Assembly (NCBI GenBank): GCA_913776195.1
Contig: CAJYMH010000031.1
Location: 1 to 64,000, forward strand
DNA length: 64,000 nt
Source of the DNA: an uncultured Caulobacter sp.
GTDB taxonomy: Bacteria > Pseudomonadota > Alphaproteobacteria > Caulobacterales > Caulobacteraceae
Direction: 5' to 3'
The translations under genes and the position numbers were made by a program. The notes beneath the pieces are model-generated. The model was not told where the DNA came from and did not search any database. It saw only the letters and a list, made by a program, of their open reading frames with translations. Below, one piece after another: positions 52,032-61,406 of the stretch (its first letter is position 1; each line of letters opens with the position of its first letter).

Positions 52032-52285
52032 TTCACACCTGATCTGACGGGGGCGGACACGCGCGACACTCGCAAAACCCCCTGGGCGTAGGGTATCCAG
52101 TTCTTACACAACCCACAAGGGGCGAGTGACCCGCGCAAAAAAGTCACGCTTCAGCATTTACTTATCCAGTAAGAACTATATTCTCTCTCTGGACGACGCC
52201 GCCTCGGCGCTTAGCGTATTGCCGGGCAGCGACGTCCATTCCTGGGGCCGCGGTTCCTCCACCCCATTCTGCGAATCGCGGCTCC

Positions 52286-52315
52286 GACGCCCGTCCCTCC
52301 CTCGGGACGGGCGTC
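52286..52315. other. perfect 12-bp stem hairpin in intergenic region
   Basis: GACGCCCGTCCC-tccctc-GGGACGGGCGTC. Confidence 0.7.
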
Positions 52316-52384
52316 GCCCCATCCCAAGCAGCGCTCCTCAACACGGGCCTTGACGGTCAGGCTTGCTCGGCGGAAGGAGCCGCC

Positions 52385-53017
52385 ATGGCTCTTCCTGTCG
52401 ATCCCGCCCGCTACGGCGCCTTTCTGTCGGTGATGGCGGTGATGGCCGCCACGCCCGGCCCCGCCAACCTGTTCGCCATCGCCAACGGAGCCGAGAAGGG
52501 CAAGGCCGCCGCCGTGATCGGCGCGATCGGCATGAACAGCGCCTCGCTTGTTTGGTTCGCCGCCGCCGCCCTGGGCCTCGGGGCCCTGGTGGCCGCCTTC
52601 CCCCAGGTCTTCCATATCCTCACCCTGCTGGGCGCCGCCTATGTAGCCTGGCTGGGACTGAAGTCTCTGATCAAGGCATGGAAGGATAACGGCGAGCCCC
52701 AGGCCGAAGTGCGGGTGAAGACCGGGCGGTCGGCCTTCCGAGACGGTTTCATGGTCCAGATCGCCAATCCCAAGGTCCTGCTGTTCTTCACTGCGGTCCT
52801 GCCGCCCTTCGTGGACGTCAATCGACCGGTGGCGCCGCAGATGGCCATGTTCGCCGCCGCCGCCGTCACCATGGACATGATCAGCATGACCACCTACGGC
52901 CTCGGCGGCGCCGCCCTGGCCGCGCGGATGACCGAGCCGAGGTTCCGCCGGATTTTCGCCGTCTTCGTCGGTGTTCTGCTGATCGCGGCGGCGGTGCTCA
53001 TCTTCCAGCGCGGCTAG
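52385..53017 (+). CDS. LysE family translocator
   Basis: FLSVMAVMAATPGPANLFAIANGAEKGKAAAVIGAIGMNSASLVW. Confidence 0.92.
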   Translation: MALPVDPARYGAFLSVMAVMAATPGPANLFAIANGAEKGKAAAVIGAIGMNSASLVWFAAAALGLGALVAAFPQVFHILTLLGAAYVAWLGLKSLIKAWKDNGEPQAEVRVKTGRSAFRDGFMVQIANPKVLLFFTAVLPPFVDVNRPVAPQMAMFAAAAVTMDMISMTTYGLGGAALAARMTEPRFRRIFAVFVGVLLIAAAVLIFQRG

Positions 53018-53120
53018 GCCGTATATTCGGCGGAAGGGTTCGGGGCGGGCTTGCGCAACCAGCGCCGCTGCGCATGTGTTGTGAGTAGACAGAAGAACGC
53101 GCCTTTGGAGGACGCGAGCC

Positions 53121-53693
53121 ATGAAGACCAAATCCATCGCCGTCGCCGGACTTCTCGCGGTCGCCGCCACGCTTTCGGCCTGCGCCACGGCCACCCCTTA
53201 CCAGCCGGCGGCACCCGGTCGCGGAAGCAGCGCAGGCGGCTTTTCGGAAATGCGCATTGAGGCGGATCGATTCCGCGTCAATTTCGCCGGCAACAGCCTG
53301 ACCTCGCGCGACACCGTCGAACGCTACCTGCTCTATCGGGCGGCCGAACTGACCGTGGCCGAGGGCTATGACTGGTTCGAGCTCGCCGATCGCAAGACGG
53401 ACAAGACCAGCCGCACCTATGTGGATCGCGATCCGTTCTACAACCGCTGGGCCTACAGCTACTGGGCGCCGTCCTGGAGCTATTTCGGCCCGCGCATGGG
53501 CTGGCGCAGCTGGGACCCCTACTGGGGCGATCCGTTCTGGGCCGACCGCATGGACGTGCGCACCATCAACAAGTTCGAGGCCAGCGCCGAGATCGTCCTG
53601 CGCAAGGGCGCCAAGCCCGCCGACCGCAACGCCTTCGACGCCCGCGAGGTGATCGCCAACCTGGGCCCGAGCATCCAGCGCCCGACCTCGTAG
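53121..53693 (+). CDS. CC0125/CC1285-type lipoprotein
   Basis: LSACATATPYQPA lipobox, FSEMRIEADRFRVNFAGNSLTSRDTVERYLLYRAAELTVAEGYDWF. Confidence 0.85.
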   Translation: MKTKSIAVAGLLAVAATLSACATATPYQPAAPGRGSSAGGFSEMRIEADRFRVNFAGNSLTSRDTVERYLLYRAAELTVAEGYDWFELADRKTDKTSRTYVDRDPFYNRWAYSYWAPSWSYFGPRMGWRSWDPYWGDPFWADRMDVRTINKFEASAEIVLRKGAKPADRNAFDAREVIANLGPSIQRPTS

Positions 53694-53712
53694 TCGGCGG
53701 CGATGACAAGAC

Positions 53713-53742
53713 AAAAGGCCGGTGGGCGACCACCGGCCTTTT
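53713..53742. terminator. bidirectional rho-independent terminator
   Basis: AAAAGGCCGGTGG-gcga-CCACCGGCCTTTT. Confidence 0.9.
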
Positions 53743-53764
53743 CCTTTTCAGTTGGCGACCAGTC

Positions 53765-54547
53765 CTAGCGCGGCGCCATCCGGATGCCGCCGTCCAGGCG
53801 CACGTCCTCGCCGTTGAAATAGCCGCACTCGATCATGGTCAGGGCCAGCTGAGCATATTCGTGCGGATGGCCCAGGCGCTTGGGGAACGGCACCGAGGCG
53901 GCCAGGGCGGCCTTCACGTTCTCCGGCGCGCCGTTCATCAGCGGGGTGTTGAAGATGCCCGGCAGGATGGTGTTCACCCGGATGCCGTCGTTCATCAGGT
54001 CACGCGCGATCGGCAAGGTCATGCCGATGACGCCGCCCTTGGACGCCGAATAGGCCGCTTGGCCCACCTGGCCGTCCTCGCCCGCCACGCTGGCGGTGTT
54101 GACGATGGCGCCGCGCTCGCCGTCCTCCATCGGCTCCAGGTCCAGCATGCCCTTCGCCGACTTGGCGATGCAGCGGAACGTGCCGACCAGATTGATCTGG
54201 ATGATCTTGTCGAACGCATCGAGCGGGAAGTGCTTGGTCTCGCCCGTCGCCTTGTCGCGGCTGGCGGTCTTGATGGCGTTGCCGGTGCCGGCGCAGTTGA
54301 CCAGGATGCGCTCCTGGCCGTGGGCGGCGCGGGCCTTTTCAAAGCCGGCTTCCACATCCGCGTCCGAGGTCACATTGACCTTGCAGAACACGCCGCCGAT
54401 ATCCTTGGCCACGGCCTCGCCGGCGGCTTCGTTCATGTCGAAGATGGCGACCTTCACGCCCTTGGCCGCAAGGGCGCGGGCGGTGGCCTCGCCGAGGCCG
54501 GAGGCGGCGCCGGTGACGACGGCGGCGATGGTGTTGTCGAGCTTCAT
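53765..54547 (-). CDS. SDR oxidoreductase, 3-hydroxyacyl-CoA dehydrogenase type-2-like
   Basis: VTGAASGLGEATARALAAKGVKVAIFDMNEAAGEAVAKDIGGVFCKVNVTSD. Confidence 0.92.
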   Translation of the reverse strand: MKLDNTIAAVVTGAASGLGEATARALAAKGVKVAIFDMNEAAGEAVAKDIGGVFCKVNVTSDADVEAGFEKARAAHGQERILVNCAGTGNAIKTASRDKATGETKHFPLDAFDKIIQINLVGTFRCIAKSAKGMLDLEPMEDGERGAIVNTASVAGEDGQVGQAAYSASKGGVIGMTLPIARDLMNDGIRVNTILPGIFNTPLMNGAPENVKAALAASVPFPKRLGHPHEYAQLALTMIECGYFNGEDVRLDGGIRMAPR

Positions 54548-54613
54548 GGACGTCTTCCCATTTCAGGCGTTCTGATGGACCGTTCGAGCGGCGTTTGAGG
54601 AACCCATACAAAG

Positions 54614-55015
54614 ATGAGCGCGCAAGCCAAGCCGTCACCCGACGTCAACCAGACGTTGGATTCGACAAAAGCCCTTGTTCCAGCCGTCGTCCGCGTGAAT
54701 GAGCAGCGCGTGGCCCGCGGCTTCTGGCCCAAGATCGCCCGCACGGCCGGCAAGATCCCCTTCGCCGCCGACGCCCTGGCGGTGTTCTGGGCCGCCCGCG
54801 ATCCGGCCACGCCGAAGAAGGCCAAGGCCCTGATGCTGGCCGGCCTAGCCTATTTCGTTCTGCCCACCGACGCTATTCCCGACATCCTTGCCGGGGTCGG
54901 CTTCACCGACGACGCGGCGGTGATGGCCGCCATGATCGCCTTGGTCGGCCGTCACCTGAAGGCCAGCCACCGGCAGGCCGCCCGCGAATGGTTGGAGAAG
55001 AAGGGTCAGGGATAG
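54614..55015 (+). CDS. YkvA/DUF1232 family protein
   Basis: LMLAGLAYFVLPTDAIPDILAGVGFTDDAAVMAAMIALV. Confidence 0.9.
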   Translation: MSAQAKPSPDVNQTLDSTKALVPAVVRVNEQRVARGFWPKIARTAGKIPFAADALAVFWAARDPATPKKAKALMLAGLAYFVLPTDAIPDILAGVGFTDDAAVMAAMIALVGRHLKASHRQAAREWLEKKGQG

Positions 55016-55129
55016 GAGACTCTGGAGACGGATACTCCCGCGACTCTTGGACCCTTTGCGGAGACATCGGCGCCCCGCGCGGCCTGACTTATTCGCCCGG
55101 CGATGTTCTCGCCCATAATCAAGCCTGCT

Positions 55130-55211
55130 CATCCCCGCGAAGGCGGGGACCCAAGCTGAGTCCGCCAGGATGACGGGTCCGCCCAATGGATCCCCGCTTG
55201 GGCGGGGATGA
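55130..55211. repeat. paired REP-like palindromic element
   Basis: TCCCCGC-gaag-GCGGGGA (55132-55149) and ATCCCCGC-ttgg-GCGGGGAT (55190-55209) separated by about 40 nt. Confidence 0.65.
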
Positions 55212-55322
55212 GTGCTGGCGGGGCGGTTATTCGCTCAGCAGGTCTGCGGCCAGGACCATCGGAGACATCGACCCCTTGTCGTCGAACGGCGTGATGCTAG
55301 ACCTCGATAAAACAAGCGGGGG

Positions 55323-56987
55323 ATGCGCATGAGCACGGCGACGGACAGCGCCTCGAACGAGAAGGGCGCCTCCATGCGCACGGTGGTGGCGGCCTCGTCC
55401 GCCGGCACCGCCTTTGAGTGGTACGACTTCTTCATCTTCGGCGCCCTGACCCAGGTCATCTCCAAGACCTTTTTCGCGGGCCTGAACGACACGGCGGCCT
55501 TCATCGCCGCCCTGGCCCTGTTCGGGGCCGGCTTCGCCTTCCGCCCGCTGGGGGCGCTGATCTTCGGACGCATCGGCGACAAGGCGGGGCGCAAGGGCGC
55601 CTTCCTGATCACCGTCTCGATGATGGGGGTCGCCACCTTCGCCATCGGCCTGCTGCCCACCTACGGCCAGGTCGGAATCATAGCGCCGATCCTGCTGGTC
55701 CTGCTGCGGATCATCCAGGGCACGGCCCTGGGCGGCGAATACGGCGGGGCCGCCATCTATGTGGCGGAGCACGCGCCGGCGAACCAGCGCGGCTGGGCCA
55801 CGGCGTGGATTCAGACCTCGGCCGCCTTCGGCCTGCTCGGAGCCCTCGCGGTGATCTTGGTCACCCGGACGGCTCTGGGCGAGGACGCCTTCGCCGCCTG
55901 GGGCTGGCGGATTCCCTTCCTGGTCTCGGCCGGCCTGCTGGCTATCTCGATCTTCATGCGGCTGAAGCTGACCGAAAGCCCCAGCTTCCAGAAGCTGAAG
56001 GCTGCCGGCGAGGAGACTAAGGCGCCCTTCAAAGAAGCCTTCGGCGAGTGGAAGAACCTCAAGCTCGTCCTTCTGGCCTTCTTCGCCATGATGAGCGCCC
56101 AAGGCGGCCTTTGGTACACCGCCTTCTTCTACAGCCAGGTGTTCCTGGAGAAGTTCCTCAAGGTCCCCGGCGCCACGGTCAACGGCATGATCATGGTCGT
56201 GACCCTGGCCAGCGCCCCGCTCTACGTCTTCTTCGGGTGGCTGTCGGACAAGGTGGGCCGCAAGTGGGTGATGCTGGGCGGCATGGCTTTGGCCACCGCG
56301 CTCTATTTCCCCGGCTTCCACCTCATGACCCAGTTCGCCAACCCGGCCCTGGCAGAGGCGCAGGAGCGCACCCCCGTGGTCGTGGTCGCCGACCCCGCCG
56401 CCTGCTCCCTGCAGTTCGACCCGGTGGGCAAGGCCGCCTTCGTCACCTCCTGCGACATCGCCAAGAGCGTTCTGGCCAACGGCGGGATCTCCTACGGCAA
56501 CGAAGCCGCGCCCGCCGGAACGGTCGCCAGCGTCCGCGTCGGCCAGACCCTGATCGCCTCGATCGAGGGCGCGGGCTTGCCGCCCGCCGCGCTGAAGGCG
56601 GCCAAGGCTGGCGTCGAGGCGGACATTAAGGCCGCCCTGACCGCTGCAGGCTATCCGGCCAAGGCCGACCCGGCGCGGATGAATCTGGTCGGGGTTTTCG
56701 GCGTGCTGATGCTGTTCACTGTGGCGGCCACCGCCCTCTACGGCCCGATGGCGGCGGCCCTGGTGGAGCTGTTCCCCACGCGGGTGCGCTACACGGCCCT
56801 GTCCTTGCCCTATCACATCGGCACCGGCTGGGTGGGCGGCTTCCTGCCCTTCACCGCCTTCGCCATCGTAGCGGCGACGGGCAACATCTATGCGGGCCTA
56901 TGGTACGGGGTGTTCTTCACCGCGCTCAGCGCGGTGACCACCCTGTTCTTCCTGCCCGAGACCAACGGGCGGCCCCTTGATGCGTAG
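55323..56987 (+). CDS. MFS transporter, metabolite:H+ symporter (MHS) family
   Basis: SSAGTAFEWYDFFIFGAL, RPLGALIFGRIGDKAGRKGAF, ALGGEYGGAAIYVAEHAP. Confidence 0.92.
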   Translation: MRMSTATDSASNEKGASMRTVVAASSAGTAFEWYDFFIFGALTQVISKTFFAGLNDTAAFIAALALFGAGFAFRPLGALIFGRIGDKAGRKGAFLITVSMMGVATFAIGLLPTYGQVGIIAPILLVLLRIIQGTALGGEYGGAAIYVAEHAPANQRGWATAWIQTSAAFGLLGALAVILVTRTALGEDAFAAWGWRIPFLVSAGLLAISIFMRLKLTESPSFQKLKAAGEETKAPFKEAFGEWKNLKLVLLAFFAMMSAQGGLWYTAFFYSQVFLEKFLKVPGATVNGMIMVVTLASAPLYVFFGWLSDKVGRKWVMLGGMALATALYFPGFHLMTQFANPALAEAQERTPVVVVADPAACSLQFDPVGKAAFVTSCDIAKSVLANGGISYGNEAAPAGTVASVRVGQTLIASIEGAGLPPAALKAAKAGVEADIKAALTAAGYPAKADPARMNLVGVFGVLMLFTVAATALYGPMAAALVELFPTRVRYTALSLPYHIGTGWVGGFLPFTAFAIVAATGNIYAGLWYGVFFTALSAVTTLFFLPETNGRPLDA

Positions 56988-56996
56988 GGGGCGCGC

Positions 56997-57671
56997 TTAG
57001 CGAAACCGGCTGGCGGCGTGGCCGACGACGTCCGCCGCCAGCACCGCCGCCACCGCCAGACCGGCGGAGGCGAAGCACAGGATCGCCGCCCGCGTCTCTC
57101 CGCCCGGCGTCTGCACGGCGGCATAGATGGCGGCCGGCAAGGTCAGGGTCTCGCCCGGTATGGCGGCGACGAAGGTGATGGTCGCCCCGAACTCGCCCAG
57201 GGCCCGGGCGAAGCCCAGCACCAACCCCGCGCCTATCCCCGGGGCCGAAAGCGGGAGCACAATGCGGGCGAACCGGGCGAGGCGACCAGCGCCCAGGGTC
57301 CGGGCCGCCTCCTCGACCTCGGCGTCGATGGCCTCCATCGACAGGCGGATGGGCCGCACCATCAGGGGAAAGGCCATGATCCCGGCCGCCAGCGCCGCGC
57401 CGGTCCAGTCAAAGGCGAAGACGACGCCGATCTTTTCGAGCGCCGGCCCCATCAGGCCGCGCCGCCCGAACAGCACCAGCAGCACGAACCCGGTGGCCAC
57501 AGGCGGGATCACCAGCGGCAAGTGCAGGGCGGCGTCCAGCAAGTTGCGGCCGGGAAATCGCCCCCGCGCCAGGGCCCAGGCGGCCAGGATGGCGGGCGGC
57601 AAGCCGGCGATGGCCGCCACGGCGGCCACCTTCAGGGACAGGACAAGGATCGCCAGATCGCCGGGCTCCAT
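56997..57671 (-). CDS. modB: molybdate ABC transporter permease
   Basis: Permease with EAA-type loop VEEAARTLGAGRLARFARIVLPLSAPGIGAGLVLGFARALGEFGATITFVA. Confidence 0.88.
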   Translation of the reverse strand: MEPGDLAILVLSLKVAAVAAIAGLPPAILAAWALARGRFPGRNLLDAALHLPLVIPPVATGFVLLVLFGRRGLMGPALEKIGVVFAFDWTGAALAAGIMAFPLMVRPIRLSMEAIDAEVEEAARTLGAGRLARFARIVLPLSAPGIGAGLVLGFARALGEFGATITFVAAIPGETLTLPAAIYAAVQTPGGETRAAILCFASAGLAVAAVLAADVVGHAASRFR

Positions 57672-57696
57672 CAGCCCCGGTTATCAGGCCGCCCCT

Positions 57697-58590
57697 TTAG
57701 GCGCTAGGCGCGGCGAGCAGGACCTCGACCTCGACCTTGGCCTTCATCAGGGCGCGCAAGTCTGCGGGGTTCACCGGCCCGGTGATGACACGGGCCACCT
57801 GCAGGCCGGTGTCGGCGTGGGCGATCAGGCCCTTCACGTCGATCTCGGCGGGGTCGATCCGCTCTGCGTCGCGGCGGGCGAGGCTCAAGATCTGCGGATC
57901 TGCGTCGTCGTCGGCGATCAGAATGTCGGCGGCGGCCAGGGTGCGGGCGGCGCGCAGGGTCAAAAGGTCGGCCGGACCCCGCCCGGCGATATAGCGCACC
58001 CGGCCCCTGACCTTGCCCCCCTGGGCCAGGGCCTCGACCAGCTGTTCGCCGGCGGCGTCCATGTCGCCGTCCATGGCCAGTTGAGCGATGGGGCCGTTCA
58101 GGACCTCGCGCATGAAGAAGCGGCGCTTGGCTTGGTCGGGCAGGGCCTTGCGGACCTCGATCTGGTGCTTGTGCAGCAGGGCGGCCACCCGGCCGGCGCC
58201 CTCGGGCACCCGGGCCTCGATGTCGCTGCGAAGCAGAGACGACAGCAGGGGGGCGGCTCCGGCGGTGCCGACGGCGGCCACCACCTCGCCCCGGTCGATG
58301 ACGGCCGGGGTCTGGAAGTCGGAAAGTCGGGGCTTGTCGACGACGTTGATCATCGCTCCAGCCGCTTTGGCGGCCTCATGGGCGGTCTCGGCGAACAGGT
58401 TGTCGCCGGCGATGAACACCAGGGTGGCCTCGAGATAGGGCGTACGGGTGAAGGCCTCGGGCGCCTCGATGCGCACCACATGCGCAGGCGACCCGTCGAA
58501 CAGACGCGCCTTCGCCTCAGCCGCCTCGCCGGTCCCGGCGATGACGATCTTGGCGCCTTTCAGGGGAAAATAAGCCGGAAACGCTTCCAC
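57697..58590 (-). CDS. siroheme synthase CysG-like: precorrin-2 dehydrogenase/ferrochelatase with truncated SUMT-like tail
   Basis: MEAFPAYFPLKGAKIVIAGTGEAAEAKARLF…; RYIAGRGPADLLTLRAARTLAAADILIADDDADPQILSLARRDAERI resembles only the start of a SUMT domain. Confidence 0.85.
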   Translation of the reverse strand: MEAFPAYFPLKGAKIVIAGTGEAAEAKARLFDGSPAHVVRIEAPEAFTRTPYLEATLVFIAGDNLFAETAHEAAKAAGAMINVVDKPRLSDFQTPAVIDRGEVVAAVGTAGAAPLLSSLLRSDIEARVPEGAGRVAALLHKHQIEVRKALPDQAKRRFFMREVLNGPIAQLAMDGDMDAAGEQLVEALAQGGKVRGRVRYIAGRGPADLLTLRAARTLAAADILIADDDADPQILSLARRDAERIDPAEIDVKGLIAHADTGLQVARVITGPVNPADLRALMKAKVEVEVLLAAPSA

Positions 58591-58737
58591 TCGGGCCTCT
58601 CAACACACACGCTAGAATCTGCGCGGCCCCTAACCGCATGGCGACGCTTAGCCGCACATCGTGAATTTTCCACTCGCGCCGGAAAACTTATCGGAGCCAA
58701 GATGCGCTTCGCTTGACGTGGATCAAGGAGTTCTTCC

Positions 58738-59208
<471 letters not shown>

Positions 59209-59219
59209 GGGAGGGCGCG

Positions 59220-61406
59220 ATGAACAAGATCGTCCAACCCTCGACCCTGACCGGCGCCACCCGGCGTGAGGTGGTGATCGGCGCGGCCCTGGCGGGCGGC
59301 GCGCTCACCGTCGGCGCCTGCTCGCCGGCCGACATCATGTCGCTGGGCGCCAACAACGATTTCGGGGCCTTCGGGCCGTTCCTGAAAATCGCGCCGGACG
59401 GCGCGGTGACCGTCATCTCCAAGCACATCGAGTTCGGCCAGGGGAACCACGCCGGCCTCGCCGCCATCGTGGCCGAGGAGCTGGACGCCGACTGGACCCG
59501 CGTGCGGGTGGAGCAGGCCGCCGCCAACACCAAGGTCTACATGAACACCGGCATGGGAGCCCAGGGCACGGGCGGCTCCTCGGCCATCGCCAACAGCTGG
59601 GAGCAGCTGCGCAAGGTGGGCGCCAGCGCCCGGGCCATGTTCGTCCAGGCCGCCGCCGCCCGATGGTCGGTCCCGGCGGGCGAGGTCTCGGTGAAGGACA
59701 GCGTGGTCAGCCACGCCGGCAGCGGCCGCTCCGCCGGCTTCGGCGAACTGCTGGCCGACGCGGCCAAGATCGCTCCGCCCGAGACCCCGGTCCTGAAGGA
59801 CCCCAAGACCTTCACCCTGGTCGGCTCCGATCGGGTTCGCCGCAAGGACGCCGTGCTCAAGAGCACCGGCCAGGCGCGCTTCACTCAGGATGTCCGCCTG
59901 CCGGAGATGCTGGTGGCCGTGGTCGCCCACCCGCCGCGCTTCGGCGCCGTTCCGCAGAACTTCGACGCCGACAAGGCCAAGGCCGTGCCGGGCGTGATCG
60001 ACGTGTTCTCCGTCAAGTCCGGCGTGGCGGTGGTGGCCGACAGCACCTGGGCCGCCCTGCAGGGTCGCGACGCCCTGAGCGTCACCTGGGACGAAGGAAA
60101 GGCCGAAAAGCGCGGCTCCGACGCCCTGGCCAAGACCTTTCGCGACATCGCCGCCGGCAACGGCGGCGAGATCGAATGGCAGGCCTTCGACAGCAAGGGG
60201 ACGGTGGGCGACCTGTCCAGCCCCGACGTCCTGACCGTCGGCTACGACTTCCCCTATCTGGCGCACGCCACGATGGAGCCCATGAACTGCGTGGCCCAGG
60301 TGAAAGGGCGCAAGGTCAAGCTCACCTTCGGCTCACAGTTTCCCACCCTGGATCAGCTCAACACCGCCAAGATCGTCGGCTGCCTGCCCGGCTCGGTGGA
60401 GATCGAGACGCTCTATGCCGGCGGCTCCTTCGGCCGCCGTTGCAATTTCCAGTCGGACTACGTGGCTGAATGCGTCCGCATCGCCAAAAAGACCAACGGC
60501 AGGCCGGTGAAACTGGTCTGGACCCGCGAGGACGACCAGCGCGCGGGCTATTTTAGGCCGCTGACCCACCACGCCGTCTCCGTGCGGGTCGATAAGGACG
60601 GCTATCCCGCCGCCTGGCGGCACCGGATCGTCACCCAGTCGATCATGAAAGGCTCTCCCATGGGCGGCGGCGACGGCCCCGAACCGCCGGCGGTGGAAGG
60701 GGCCCAAGGCTCGCCCTATCTGAAGGCGACCCCCGCCGTGGACGCCCAGGTCGCTATGCCGGACGTGGGCGTGCCGGTCCTGTGGTGGCGTTCGGTGGGG
60801 GCGACCCACACGGCCTACGCCATGGAACACACTATCGACCAACTGGCGCGCAAGGCGGGCAAGGATCCCGCCGACTACCGCCGCGCCCTCTATCAGAAGG
60901 CAGGCTCGCAGCGGCATCTGGCGGTGTTGGACCTGCTGGTGGAGCGGTCGGGGTGGAAGGGCCCGGCCCCCGAGGGATGGGTGCGCGGCCTCGCCGTCCA
61001 TGAAAGCTTCGGCTCGGTGGTCGGGCAGGTCGCCGACGTTCAGCTCGTGGACGGCCAGCCGCCCCGGGTCGGTCGGGTGGTGACGGTGATCGATTGCGGC
61101 ACGGCGATCTCGCCTGACCAGATCGCCGCTCAAATGGAGGGCGGGACCTGCTACGGCCTTTCAGGAGCCATGTACGGTCAGATCACCCTGATCGACGGCG
61201 TGGTGCAGGAGACCAACTTCGACACCTACCGCGTCCTGCGTATGAACGAGGCGCCGAGGGTCGAGACCCACATCCTGCCCTCGGCCGCCGCCCCGTCGGG
61301 GGTGGGCGAGCCGGGAACGCCGGTGATCGGACCGGCTGTGGCGAACGCCATTCTCGCCGCCACCGGCAAGGCGACGCTGAGCCAGCCCTTCGTGAAGCCG
61401 GTCTAG
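59220..61406 (+). CDS. molybdopterin-dependent oxidoreductase large subunit, IorB-type
   Basis: N-terminal signal (RREVVIGAALAGGALTVGAC), xanthine dehydrogenase-family molybdopterin domain; GVGEPGTPVIGPAVANAI. Confidence 0.93.
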   Translation: MNKIVQPSTLTGATRREVVIGAALAGGALTVGACSPADIMSLGANNDFGAFGPFLKIAPDGAVTVISKHIEFGQGNHAGLAAIVAEELDADWTRVRVEQAAANTKVYMNTGMGAQGTGGSSAIANSWEQLRKVGASARAMFVQAAAARWSVPAGEVSVKDSVVSHAGSGRSAGFGELLADAAKIAPPETPVLKDPKTFTLVGSDRVRRKDAVLKSTGQARFTQDVRLPEMLVAVVAHPPRFGAVPQNFDADKAKAVPGVIDVFSVKSGVAVVADSTWAALQGRDALSVTWDEGKAEKRGSDALAKTFRDIAAGNGGEIEWQAFDSKGTVGDLSSPDVLTVGYDFPYLAHATMEPMNCVAQVKGRKVKLTFGSQFPTLDQLNTAKIVGCLPGSVEIETLYAGGSFGRRCNFQSDYVAECVRIAKKTNGRPVKLVWTREDDQRAGYFRPLTHHAVSVRVDKDGYPAAWRHRIVTQSIMKGSPMGGGDGPEPPAVEGAQGSPYLKATPAVDAQVAMPDVGVPVLWWRSVGATHTAYAMEHTIDQLARKAGKDPADYRRALYQKAGSQRHLAVLDLLVERSGWKGPAPEGWVRGLAVHESFGSVVGQVADVQLVDGQPPRVGRVVTVIDCGTAISPDQIAAQMEGGTCYGLSGAMYGQITLIDGVVQETNFDTYRVLRMNEAPRVETHILPSAAAPSGVGEPGTPVIGPAVANAILAATGKATLSQPFVKPV

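Noticed and set aside
52126-52353. 75-aa plus-strand ORF upstream of the LysE gene
   Set aside because: Weak GTG start, covers the AT-rich promoter and the perfect hairpin; more likely regulatory DNA.
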